From NCBI GenBank assembly GCA_903921665.1, contig CAIXQT010000119.1, positions 1 to 16,469 on the forward strand: 16,469 bases of DNA, written 5' to 3'. The notes under the pieces were generated by a model. That model was not told where the DNA came from. It saw only the letters and a program-made list of their open reading frames with translations, and ran no database searches. Source of the DNA: an uncultured Opitutia bacterium. Its GTDB lineage: Bacteria; Verrucomicrobiota; Verrucomicrobiia; Opitutales; UBA953. How positions within the stretch are numbered: position 1 is the first letter of the stretch; every line of letters starts with the position of its first letter. Made by a program: the position numbers and the translations under genes. This document shows, piece by piece, positions 6,045 through 13,613 of the stretch.

Positions 6045-8231
6045 ATGTCGCCGCCTCGCGAACCGCCGCGCGGACCCGAAACCACCCTTTCGGGGGTGGT
6101 GGAGCGCATCCTGTGGCTCGATGAGGAGACGCACTTCACGATCGCGGAGCTCGCGCCCGAAGCCGGCGAAAAAGTGATCATCCTCGGCAACATGACCGGA
6201 CTGCAGTGCGGCGAGACCGTCGACGTCAGCGGCCACTGGGAACGCCATCCCTCGCACGGCCCCCAGTTGCGCGTACGCACCTTCAGCTCGCGGCTGCCCT
6301 CCTCCGTCCACGGCATACGCAAGTACCTCGGCAGCGGGCTCATCAAGGGCATCGGCAAGACCTACGCTGACAAGATCGTCGCGAAGTTCGGCGTCCGCAC
6401 TTTCGACATCATCTCCAACCAATCCGGTCGCCTCCGCGAAGTGGACGGCATCGGCCCCGGTCGCGCGAAGGCCATCAAGGCCGCCTGGGATGACCAGAAA
6501 GCCCTGCGCGAGGTCATGGTCTTCCTGCAGACCTACGGCGTGACCAACGCGCTCTGCATCCGCATCGTCAAAGCCTACGGCCAGGACGCCAAGAAGGTCC
6601 TGACCAGCGAGCCCTATCGCGTATGCCGCGAAGTCGAAGGCGTCGGCTTCAAGACCGCCGACAAGATCGCGCGCAACCTCGGACTGCCCACCGCCGGCCC
6701 GCAGCGCGTCGACGCCGGCATCCTGCACACGCTCGAAGAACTCGAGGGCGAAGGCCATAGCGCGTTCCCCGACGAAGGCCTACTCGAGAAAGCCACCGAA
6801 CTCCTCGAGGTCGATAAGACCATCGTCCACGATCGCCTCCGCAAGCTGATGGAAGAAAAGGCCGTCGGCGTGCTCTCCACGCGCGGCGTCCGCCTCGTGC
6901 AGCTCCGCCCCCAGGAGAACGCGGAGAAGTCCATCGCCGCGTCCATCCAGCGCTTCCTCGCCACGCCTTCCGGCCTGCCGACGATCGTCGCCGACAAGGC
7001 CGTCGAATGGGCCCAGACCCGCGCCGGCTTCGCCTTCTCGCCCGCGCAGGCGGCCGGCGTGCTCATGGCGCTGCAGAACAAGGTCACCGTCCTCACCGGC
7101 GGCCCCGGCACGGGCAAGACGACCATCCTCAAAGCCCTCTGCGACATCCTTGGCGCCAAGCGCGTACGCATGGCCCTCGGCGCGCCGACCGGCCGTGCGG
7201 CCAAGCGCATGACCGAAGCCACGCGGGTCCAGGCTTCGACGATCCATCGGCTCCTGAAGTTCGACCCGGCGGCCGGCGGCTTCACCGCCAACGCCGAAAG
7301 CCCGCTCGCGACGGATTTCGTCATCATCGACGAATCCTCGATGCTGGATACGAAGTTGGCGGCCGCGCTCCTCCGCGCCATCCCCGGCACGGCGCATCTT
7401 CTGCTCGTCGGCGACGTCAACCAGCTCCCCTCCGTCGGTGCCGGCAACGTCCTCGGCGATCTCATCGATTCCGGCGCGGCCGCGGTCACGCGCCTCGATA
7501 CGGTCTTCCGCCAAGGCGCCCGCAGCGGCATCGTCACCGTCGCCCACGGCATCCTGCACGCCGACACCACCCCGCCGACCCCAGTCGAAGACCCGACCAA
7601 GCTCGACTTCACCCAGGATATCCACTTCGTGCGCGTCGACGACCCGGAAGCCTGCGTTGCGATGGTCACGAAGCTCTGCTGCGACATCCTGCCGAAGGCG
7701 CTCCGCTTCGACCCGCTCCGCGACATCCAGGTACTCGCGCCGATGCATAAGGGCACCGGCGGCATCCAAGCCTTCAACCAGGCGCTGCAAGGCCGCCTGC
7801 GCGGCGCCGACGCCCGTCCGGGTAGGATCCAGCCGGGCGACAAGGTCATCCAGACCCGCAATAATTACGACAAGAACGTCTTCAACGGCGACTTCGGCGT
7901 GGTGCTCGGCCAGAACGAGGAAGGCACGCTGCTCATCGACTTCGACGGCGCGCGCGTGGAGCTCGAGCGCGGCGAACAGGGCGACCTGCACCTCGCCTAC
8001 GCGGTGAGCATCCATAAGTCCCAGGGCTCGGAATTCCCGGCGGTCGTCGTCCCGCTGCTCCGCCAGCATAGCATCATGCTCGCGCGCAACCTCGTCTACA
8101 CCGCCGTCACGCGCGGCCGCAAGCAGGTCATCCTCGTCGGCGACCCCACCGCCTACGCGATGGCCGTGCGCAACGCCTCGGACTCGCGCCGGATCACCGG
8201 CCTGCTCCCCCGCCTCCGCGGCGAGGACTGA
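6045..8231 (+). CDS. recD2: ATP-dependent DNA helicase RecD2
   Basis: A 728-residue superfamily 1B (5'-3') helicase of the RecD2 type, at the family's usual length. The N-terminal domain (about 1-85) has the OB-like fold region ETTLSGVVERILW. Helix-hairpin-helix elements follow: LIKGIGKTYADKIV, VDGIGPGRAKAI and VEGVGFKTADKIA. Helicase motifs are Walker A GGPGTGKTT (352-360), Walker B VIIDESSM with Asp429-Glu430, motif III LLVGDVNQLPSVGAG, TVFRQ, and the C-terminal SIHKSQGSEFPAVVV (His657) and VYTAVTRGRKQ. In other bacteria RecD2 acts in repair and replication outside RecBCD. The ATG at 6045 is chosen. A TTG at 6033 is in frame and lies close behind AGGGGTGA (6025-6032), the nearest thing to a Shine-Dalgarno sequence in the window, so it is a real alternative. 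Its TGA abuts the stop of the convergent gene. Confidence 0.95.
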   Translation: MSPPREPPRGPETTLSGVVERILWLDEETHFTIAELAPEAGEKVIILGNMTGLQCGETVDVSGHWERHPSHGPQLRVRTFSSRLPSSVHGIRKYLGSGLIKGIGKTYADKIVAKFGVRTFDIISNQSGRLREVDGIGPGRAKAIKAAWDDQKALREVMVFLQTYGVTNALCIRIVKAYGQDAKKVLTSEPYRVCREVEGVGFKTADKIARNLGLPTAGPQRVDAGILHTLEELEGEGHSAFPDEGLLEKATELLEVDKTIVHDRLRKLMEEKAVGVLSTRGVRLVQLRPQENAEKSIAASIQRFLATPSGLPTIVADKAVEWAQTRAGFAFSPAQAAGVLMALQNKVTVLTGGPGTGKTTILKALCDILGAKRVRMALGAPTGRAAKRMTEATRVQASTIHRLLKFDPAAGGFTANAESPLATDFVIIDESSMLDTKLAAALLRAIPGTAHLLLVGDVNQLPSVGAGNVLGDLIDSGAAAVTRLDTVFRQGARSGIVTVAHGILHADTTPPTPVEDPTKLDFTQDIHFVRVDDPEACVAMVTKLCCDILPKALRFDPLRDIQVLAPMHKGTGGIQAFNQALQGRLRGADARPGRIQPGDKVIQTRNNYDKNVFNGDFGVVLGQNEEGTLLIDFDGARVELERGEQGDLHLAYAVSIHKSQGSEFPAVVVPLLRQHSIMLARNLVYTAVTRGRKQVILVGDPTAYAMAVRNASDSRRITGLLPRLRGED

Positions 8232-9089
8232 TCAGAGCGTGGCCAGCTGCTGACGGAAGGCGGCGATGGCCTTGTCCGGCGAGACGGACTTGGCCCAGCC
8301 GCATTCGAAGCTAAAGGCGCCGGCGTAGCCCATCTCGCGCATGACGCGCAGGTGCGGGCGGAAATCGTCGCCCTTGGTGCCCGGGGCGGAACGCAGTTCC
8401 TTCTCGGCGACGTGGCAATGGATGAGGCGACCCATGGCCTTGCGGAGCTCTTCGGCCGGATCGCTGTCGCGCATCATGTGATAGAGGTCCGCGGTCAGGA
8501 AGACATCCGGGCCGGCGGCGGTGATGACTTCGACGGACTCGGCGATGCTGGTGCAGAGATTGGTCTCGGCGGTGTTGAGGTTCTCGATGGTCAGGCGGAT
8601 GCCGTGGTCGCGGGCGATCGGAGCGATCCGGCCGAGGATCTTCGAAAACTGCTCACGGGCCTTGGCGAGTTCAAATCCCTTGGGGCAACGGCGCGAGCCG
8701 CCCGAACCAATGGTGACGACGCCAACCCCAAGCTGACGGGCGCGCGGGAAGGCCGTGCGGACCCACTTCTCGACCTTATCGTGCTGCGCATCAGGGCCGA
8801 CCATCGGGATATCTCCGCCGATGAAGCCATTGAGGAAGGTTGTCGGGATTGGCAGGGCTTTAAGCGCCGCGAGGTTCTTGGCGAAGACCTCGTCTTCCTT
8901 GCCGGGTACGATCTCAGCGCTCAGGAAAAGCTCCAGGTAGCCGTAGCCCGCGGCCGCGAACGCCGGAGCGAGCTTCTTATCCATGCCGCCGACCGGCAGC
9001 TTGGCGAAATCGACGCCGGCAGCCGATTGGCCGAAGGCGGAAAGGGCCGGCAGCGCGGCGGCCAGGGATAGGAAGGATCGACGATTCAT
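8232..9089 (-). CDS. exported sugar phosphate isomerase/epimerase-like TIM-barrel protein
   Basis: A 285-residue protein of the AP-endonuclease-2/xylose-isomerase-like TIM-barrel family. It opens with MNRRSFLSLAAALPALSAFG, a twin-arginine-type signal (Arg3-Arg4, then a hydrophobic stretch to about residue 20), so it is probably folded in the cytoplasm and exported. Likely metal or active-site residues at strand ends are Glu169 (RLTIENLN), Asp201 with His204 (LTADLYHM), His224/His226 (LIHCHVAEK) and Glu262 (FSFECGW). This pattern resembles hydroxypyruvate isomerase and ketose 3-epimerase-type enzymes. Exported members with Tat signals are common in Planctomycetota and Verrucomicrobiota. The substrate is not known. 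It lies 45 bases downstream of the U32 gene on the same strand. Its stop abuts the RecD2 stop within a TGATCA palindrome. Confidence 0.87.
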   Translation of the reverse strand: MNRRSFLSLAAALPALSAFGQSAAGVDFAKLPVGGMDKKLAPAFAAAGYGYLELFLSAEIVPGKEDEVFAKNLAALKALPIPTTFLNGFIGGDIPMVGPDAQHDKVEKWVRTAFPRARQLGVGVVTIGSGGSRRCPKGFELAKAREQFSKILGRIAPIARDHGIRLTIENLNTAETNLCTSIAESVEVITAAGPDVFLTADLYHMMRDSDPAEELRKAMGRLIHCHVAEKELRSAPGTKGDDFRPHLRVMREMGYAGAFSFECGWAKSVSPDKAIAAFRQQLATL

Positions 9090-9134
9090 ATGAGCACGCT
9101 GGACCGCCCGTCGCCTCGGTCAAATGCCAACCGA

Positions 9135-11663
9135 CTAGAGCCTTACCCTCATCGTCCCGCGCGTGACGCCGAGCTGGTTCAGGACCTTGAGGTCGTTCCA
9201 GAGGGCGGTGCCGTCGAGATCCCCCTTCAGCAGGGCCTGATATTTCTCGAGCGTGCGCGTGACGGTGGAGGCGTCCTCGTCGACGAACTCGACGCGGAAG
9301 CGGCGGACACCGAGGGCCAGCAGCTGATTGGCGTATTCGGCCCCGGTCTGGGCGCGCGAATTGAAGAGCGTGTTACGGCAACCCGCATCAGCCTTCAGGA
9401 TATGCTCGGCGCCCACGCGGTCACGAAGCTTGACGCGGTGCTTCTCGCACGGGCGACCGCAATCGCGGTAATCCTTGCCCTTGGAAAGGAAGGTGCAGAA
9501 CACGCAGTGCTCCATATGGAACATCGGCATGTGCTGGTGGATGGTCACCTCGAACCATTCCGGCGGGGCGGACTGGAACAACGCCGTGACCTGCTCGGAG
9601 TTGAGGTCATACGAGACCGTGAGCCCTTCGAGGGCATGCTCGCTCATGAGCCATTCGGCGGTCAGCCCGTTGGCGACGTTGAGCGAGAAGTCGCCGCGAA
9701 GACGCTTACCTTGGAAGGCGCGGAGATCCTCGTGGTTGCGGACCAGGTAGCCGTCGGCCTCGCAGGACAGGACGATCTCGCTGATCCGCTCCTCCCCCTG
9801 CTTGTGGATGCGCGGCCCCATGGCCCAGAACTCGACCTTGCGGCCGGCTTCCTGCTCGTAGGCGCGGACCCGGGCGACGGCGGCGCGGAACTTCTTGGGA
9901 TCCTCGTATTCGGCGTAGATGACGCGGGCCCCGCTGGCGAGGGCCGGCTCCAACTGCTCGGGCTCGCGGATGACGACGATGATCTCGGCCTCGCCGGGGC
10001 GCTTAGGCTCGAAGGGAGCGACCTTGGTGGCCGACTCTTCGAACGGCAGGAGCGTCCAGCGCAGCGGTTGGCTGCGGAGCTTCGCGATCTGGTCGGCAAG
10101 GTCGCGGCGGAGGCGGTTCAGTTCGCTGACCGGGATGATGAGAGCTCCTTCGAGGTCGGCCTGCAGCTCGCCCATCTCGAAGCCCGTGTCACCGAGGCGA
10201 CCCAGCTGGTCGCGCAGGGTGGTCACGTCCATCGGACGCTTTTCGGCGGCAGCGCATGGCATCGTGGTCTCGCCGGCGACGACATGGCCTTCGCCGTCGT
10301 TGAATTCGACGCGAAGAGGCTGGCCGAGCCGTCCGATGACCTTGGCGTGGAGCGGACGGCGGAAGTTCGCCTTCTCGCGGTCCCATGACTCGTGCAGACG
10401 CTTGTCGAGTTCCTGGTCCTTGGTCTTCCAGAGGATCGCCCCGGCCTTCACCTGGGACCAATCCACGTCCTCGCGGCCGAAGCGGATGAACGTCAGGCCG
10501 CCGCGGGCGGGCTCGAGGCCGTGGACGAAGCCGCCCTGCTCGCGCTCGGCCGGCTTGCCTTGGTCGAAGACCACGCCGTCGCCGGGCTTGAGCGGACCTT
10601 CGAGGCGCATCGTCACCCCGTTCGTGGCGACGTCGACGACGGTGCCGAGGTAGGCGCCGCGCTTCTTGCCGAAGCGGGCGTGGACGAGCTGCTGATTATC
10701 GATGCCGCGCAGCCAGCCCGTATGGAGGCCACGCGAAAAAGTCATCTGCATCGCGTAGTCTTCTTCCTGGCGGACCTGGACGGCGGCGCGATCGGCGTCG
10801 GCGCCCTTCGCGAAAGCCTCCCAGGCGGCATCGACCGCGCGCCGATAGGCCTTCGTGATCGCGGCCACGTATTCGGGCGACTTCAGACGGCCCTCGATCT
10901 TCAGCGAACGGATGCCGGCGCGGATCAGGTCGGGCACCACTTCGATGCCGGCGAGATCCTGCGGGGAAAGCAGGTAGGCCTTGTCGCCAAGGTCGCGCAC
11001 GACGCCGTCGACCACGAGTTCGTAAGGCAGGCGGCAGGCCTGGGCGCATTCACCGCGATTAGCCGAACGCCCGCCCAGGGATTCGCTCGTCAGACATTGG
11101 CCCGAATAGGCGACGCAGAGGGCGCCGTGGACGAAGACCTCGAGGTCGAGCGGCGCGCCCTTGGCGGCCTGTTCGGACTGCAGTTTCTGCATCTCGGGGA
11201 TCGAGACCTCACGGCCGAGCACGGCGAGCGACGCGCCAAGACCACGGGCATAGTCGACGCCGGCGGCGCTCGTGACCGTCATCTGCGTCGAAGCGTGGAT
11301 CGGGAAGTCGGGCGAGATGCGGCGGATCAGCCGGCAGATGCCGGGATCCTGGACGATCGCGGCGTCGACCCCGGCCGCGATGATCGAGCGGAGCGTACGG
11401 GCGGCCTCCGCCAGTTCTTCAGGGAAGATCAGGGTGTTGAACGTCACGTAGCCCTTGACGCCTCGGCCATGCAGGTACGCCATGAGCTCCGGCAGATCGG
11501 CCTCCTCGAAATTCTTGGCCCGGACGCGCGCGTTGAACCGGCCTACGCCGAAGAAGACGGCGTCGGCGCCGTTTTCGACCGCCGCGCGGACGCAGTCCCA
11601 TTCTCCCGCAGGGGCGAGGACTTCCGGCTTACGGAGGGTAGCGATGAGGCTGGTGGCGGACAC
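9135..11663 (-). CDS. U32 family peptidase-like protein, RlhA-related (long form)
   Basis: An approximately 842-residue member of the U32 'peptidase' family. The family includes RlhA and TrhP, which act in hydroxylation of 23S rRNA and tRNA pyrimidines. The N-terminal U32 domain begins KPEVLAPAGEWDCVRAAVENG and carries the signature EVFVHGALCVAYSGQCLTS. Its four cysteines (183, 190, 206, 210) are spaced like the probable Fe-S ligands of the family. A middle region resembles the collagenase-like U32 insert (DUF3656). A C-terminal region has a second cysteine group, EHCVFCTFL, YRDCGRPCEKH and DAGCRNTLFNSR (Cys720, 723, 735, 739, 762). E. coli RlhA is about 650 residues, so this is a long form. 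The start is uncertain: GTG at 11663 is chosen because it gives a short lead to KPEVLAPAG. A TTG at 11705, behind a run of six G, would add 14 residues. Confidence 0.9.
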   Translation of the reverse strand: MSATSLIATLRKPEVLAPAGEWDCVRAAVENGADAVFFGVGRFNARVRAKNFEEADLPELMAYLHGRGVKGYVTFNTLIFPEELAEAARTLRSIIAAGVDAAIVQDPGICRLIRRISPDFPIHASTQMTVTSAAGVDYARGLGASLAVLGREVSIPEMQKLQSEQAAKGAPLDLEVFVHGALCVAYSGQCLTSESLGGRSANRGECAQACRLPYELVVDGVVRDLGDKAYLLSPQDLAGIEVVPDLIRAGIRSLKIEGRLKSPEYVAAITKAYRRAVDAAWEAFAKGADADRAAVQVRQEEDYAMQMTFSRGLHTGWLRGIDNQQLVHARFGKKRGAYLGTVVDVATNGVTMRLEGPLKPGDGVVFDQGKPAEREQGGFVHGLEPARGGLTFIRFGREDVDWSQVKAGAILWKTKDQELDKRLHESWDREKANFRRPLHAKVIGRLGQPLRVEFNDGEGHVVAGETTMPCAAAEKRPMDVTTLRDQLGRLGDTGFEMGELQADLEGALIIPVSELNRLRRDLADQIAKLRSQPLRWTLLPFEESATKVAPFEPKRPGEAEIIVVIREPEQLEPALASGARVIYAEYEDPKKFRAAVARVRAYEQEAGRKVEFWAMGPRIHKQGEERISEIVLSCEADGYLVRNHEDLRAFQGKRLRGDFSLNVANGLTAEWLMSEHALEGLTVSYDLNSEQVTALFQSAPPEWFEVTIHQHMPMFHMEHCVFCTFLSKGKDYRDCGRPCEKHRVKLRDRVGAEHILKADAGCRNTLFNSRAQTGAEYANQLLALGVRRFRVEFVDEDASTVTRTLEKYQALLKGDLDGTALWNDLKVLNQLGVTRGTMRVRL

Positions 11664-11713
11664 GAGGACAGGAAGGCACAGTCCGCCCTTCCCTGCAAAG
11701 AGCAATTAAGCCC

Positions 11714-11740
11714 CCCGGAAGCCCCCGTGGCGCTTCCGGG
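11714..11740. repeat. inverted repeat in the U32 / dUTPase divergent intergenic region
   Basis: CCCGGAAGC at 11714-11722 and GCTTCCGGG at 11732-11740 are exact reverse complements separated by 9 bases. Just to the right is a second GC palindrome, GCCCCGGGGC, at 11744-11753. The region lies between the divergent U32 and dUTPase starts, so these could be operators or leader hairpins for either gene. No T-tract follows on either side, so a terminator is unlikely. No clear promoter hexamers were found in this gap. Confidence 0.6.
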
Positions 11741-11777
11741 ATTGCCCCGGGGCGGCCTTCCCGCCCTAATCGAACCC

Positions 11778-12152
11778 ATGTCCGACAAGCTCGAAGAAAT
11801 CTTCCAGATGCAGCAGGCGCTCAACAAGCGTATCGGCGTCGAAACCGCCGGCATGACTGAGGAAGAAAAGATCAAATGGGTCCTCAACTACCTCCGCGCC
11901 ATGCAGCAGGAGATGGCCGAGCTGACCGACTCCGTGCCCTGGAAGTGGTGGGCCAAGTACCAGAAGTTCGACGAACAGAACGCCCGCGTCGAGGTCATCG
12001 ATCTCTTCCACTTCCTCATCTCCATCGCCCAGGTGCTCGGCATGTCCGCCGACGACGTCTATCAGGCCTACCTGAAGAAGAACGCCGTCAACCACCAGCG
12101 CCAGGACTCGGGCTACGTGAAGAAGGACGAGAACGATTCCCGCCACATCTGA
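11778..12152 (+). CDS. dimeric dUTPase/MazG-like all-alpha NTP pyrophosphatase
   Basis: A 124-residue all-helical protein of the dimeric dUTPase/MazG superfamily, which hydrolyses dUTP or other NTPs to the monophosphate and pyrophosphate with Mg2+. Seen in the sequence: MQQALNKRIG (11-20), the metal-binding pair Glu45-x2-Glu48 leading into the hallmark DSVPWKWWAKYQ (51-62), the second pair Glu72-x2-Asp75 in VEVIDLFHF, and KKNAVNHQRQDSGY (100-113). DS-x-PWKWW and the NxxRQxxGY ending are characteristic of the dUTPase-2-like branch found in phages and a minority of bacteria. dUTP as substrate is therefore likely but not proven. The ATG at 11778 has no Shine-Dalgarno motif. A pseudopilin gene begins 11 bases downstream, an unexpected partner. 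Confidence 0.88.
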   Translation: MSDKLEEIFQMQQALNKRIGVETAGMTEEEKIKWVLNYLRAMQQEMAELTDSVPWKWWAKYQKFDEQNARVEVIDLFHFLISIAQVLGMSADDVYQAYLKKNAVNHQRQDSGYVKKDENDSRHI

Positions 12153-12163
12153 GCACCGCCCCC

Positions 12164-12940
12164 ATGCGCCGCCCCTCCGTCCGCCGACCCGGCTTCACCC
12201 TCATCGAGCTCCTGCTCGTCATCTCGATCATCGCCATCCTGTCGATGGCGACCTTCGCGCTCTTCCGCGCCGCGTCCACGGCGCGCAACAAGTCCCGCAG
12301 CAAAGGCGACGTCCAAGCGATCGCGATGGCCTGCGAGAACTACAAGAAGACCTACGGCGACTATCCGTGCCGTTCTGCCGGCGGCAGCGACGACTCCTTC
12401 CGCAAGGATATGTTCGACCAGCTGATCGGCCGACGGATCATCAAGTCCTTCCCCGTCGCGACCGGCACGGCGATCGAACTCATCGCCTACAACGATAACC
12501 GCCTGCCCTCCGGCGCCCAAGGTCGCAAGCAGAAGGCCTTCATCGGCTACGGAGAGATCAAGACCAACGACGACGCGAACTTCGCCAACGCCTCATGGAT
12601 CCTGACCTACGAGTTCCGTGACGCGTGGGACAACCCTTACGACTATCGTTACCGCGTCCTCAACGCCTCCTCCGTCGCCGTCCAGACCGCCGCGGGCGCC
12701 TACGTCAGCCCCTTCGCCGATTGGAAGTCGCCGAACTTCCTCCTGGTCTCCTGCGGCCCCAATTACGTCGAACCCGCCGCCGCAGGCACCATGCCGGCCC
12801 AAGGCGAGTACTGGGATACGACCGCGGTCGGCGGAGCCACGATGCTCAAGAACGGCCTGATCCCGACCGCCTATTTCGAAGATGCGGTCAACGCGCTCGG
12901 ACCTTTCCGCGCCGACAACCTCGTCAACTGGTCGAACTGA
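12164..12940 (+). CDS. type II secretion/type IV pilin-like pseudopilin (prepilin-type N-terminus)
   Basis: A 258-residue protein with a class III signal: MRRPSVRRPG followed by FTLIELLLVISIIAILSMA. The prepilin peptidase site would be Gly10|Phe11, with Glu at mature position 5. The hydrophobic helix (11-30) is followed by ENYKKTYGDYPC, and the C-terminal half contains DAWDNPYDYRYR and LLVSCGPNY. The W-x-x-P-Y-x-Y and SxGP elements are seen in major pseudopilins of the GspG/PulG kind. The protein is longer than GspG (about 140), with inserts between these motifs. No secretion ATPase, platform protein or peptidase is nearby, so its machine must lie elsewhere. Such orphan pseudopilins are frequent in Verrucomicrobiota and Planctomycetota. 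Its last 17 bases overlap the convergent PAP2 phosphatase gene. Confidence 0.88.
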   Translation: MRRPSVRRPGFTLIELLLVISIIAILSMATFALFRAASTARNKSRSKGDVQAIAMACENYKKTYGDYPCRSAGGSDDSFRKDMFDQLIGRRIIKSFPVATGTAIELIAYNDNRLPSGAQGRKQKAFIGYGEIKTNDDANFANASWILTYEFRDAWDNPYDYRYRVLNASSVAVQTAAGAYVSPFADWKSPNFLLVSCGPNYVEPAAAGTMPAQGEYWDTTAVGGATMLKNGLIPTAYFEDAVNALGPFRADNLVNWSN

Positions 12941-13613
12941 TCTCCCGCGCGAGGCGGCCCTTCATCAACCAAGCGAGCCCGGCGCAGAGCAGCCAAGCCA
13001 ACGCGGCGGTGGCGAGGGTATGCGAAAGGAAGTGTTCGCCGCGGGCGACCTGATAGAAGCCCATCCAGCAGCCTACGCCCAAGCCGAGCGCGAGACCGCG
13101 CCAGCGTCGGGCCTGCAGGATCCAATATAGGCCGAGCAGCGCGAAGCCGCCGCTGGCATGACCGGCTGGGAAGGCGTGACTCGGATAACCCGCGGGCTTG
13201 GCTTGAAAAAGGAGCAAGTGCTCGTGGGGGCCGCCGAAGGCCTTGAGCTCGAGCGGCGTCGCCATGCCGGTGACCGCGCGGATCTGCGTGCAGACGACCG
13301 AGACCACCGCCAGGCAGGCCAGCAGATAGAGGGCGCGGGTGCGCACGCGCTTCGCGAAGATCGCCGCGCCGATCAACAGCAAGGCCCAGATGATGATGAG
13401 GGCCTTCGGGCCGTCGTAAGCCACGGCGCGGCCGAGCGGATGCTCGTGCGGGATCAGCCAAGCCTTGCCATCCCAGAAGAAGGACTGAAACCAGAAGTCG
13501 ACCACTTCGCCGCCGAGACCAGGCAAGCCGAAGAACAGCGTGATCGCCACGACCGCCAGCGCGGGCGCCCGGAGCGAGCGGGTCTCAACGTGCGGGATTC
13601 TGGAGTCCGCCAT
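12924..13613 (-). CDS. PAP2 family membrane phosphatase
   Basis: A 229-residue polytopic protein with about five or six hydrophobic segments. The PAP2 catalytic pattern is recognisable but modified. Motif 1 lies in TQIRAVTGMATPLELKAFGG. Motif 2 is FPAGHASGGFALL (PAGH at 149-152, in place of PSGH). Motif 3 is ARGEHFLSH (Arg181, His184), where the terminal Asp of the usual form is His188. The AGYPSHAFPAGHASGGFA context is that of a Gram-negative PAP2 subgroup. Members of the superfamily dephosphorylate lipid phosphates at the membrane, such as phosphatidate, phosphatidylglycerophosphate, undecaprenyl-PP or lipid A. The start at 13613 lies 29 bases inside the upstream LTA-synthase-like gene, so the two are probably translationally coupled and may act on linked lipids. 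The 3' end overlaps the pseudopilin gene by 17 bases on the opposite strand. Confidence 0.87.
   Translation of the reverse strand: MADSRIPHVETRSLRAPALAVVAITLFFGLPGLGGEVVDFWFQSFFWDGKAWLIPHEHPLGRAVAYDGPKALIIIWALLLIGAAIFAKRVRTRALYLLACLAVVSVVCTQIRAVTGMATPLELKAFGGPHEHLLLFQAKPAGYPSHAFPAGHASGGFALLGLYWILQARRWRGLALGLGVGCWMGFYQVARGEHFLSHTLATAALAWLLCAGLAWLMKGRLAREISSTS

Noticed and set aside
6780..8069. 429-codon - strand frame opposite recD2
   Set aside because: RecD2 motifs are all in the + frame, and the shadow has typical high-GC antisense composition.
9090..10388. 432-codon + strand frame opposite the U32 gene
   Set aside because: Antisense to a conserved gene, with no domain visible. Its start is simply next to the TIM-barrel start codon.
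10392..12152. 586-codon + strand frame ending in the dUTPase
   Set aside because: Only its last 124 codons (from the ATG at 11778) match a family. The remainder is antisense to the U32 gene.
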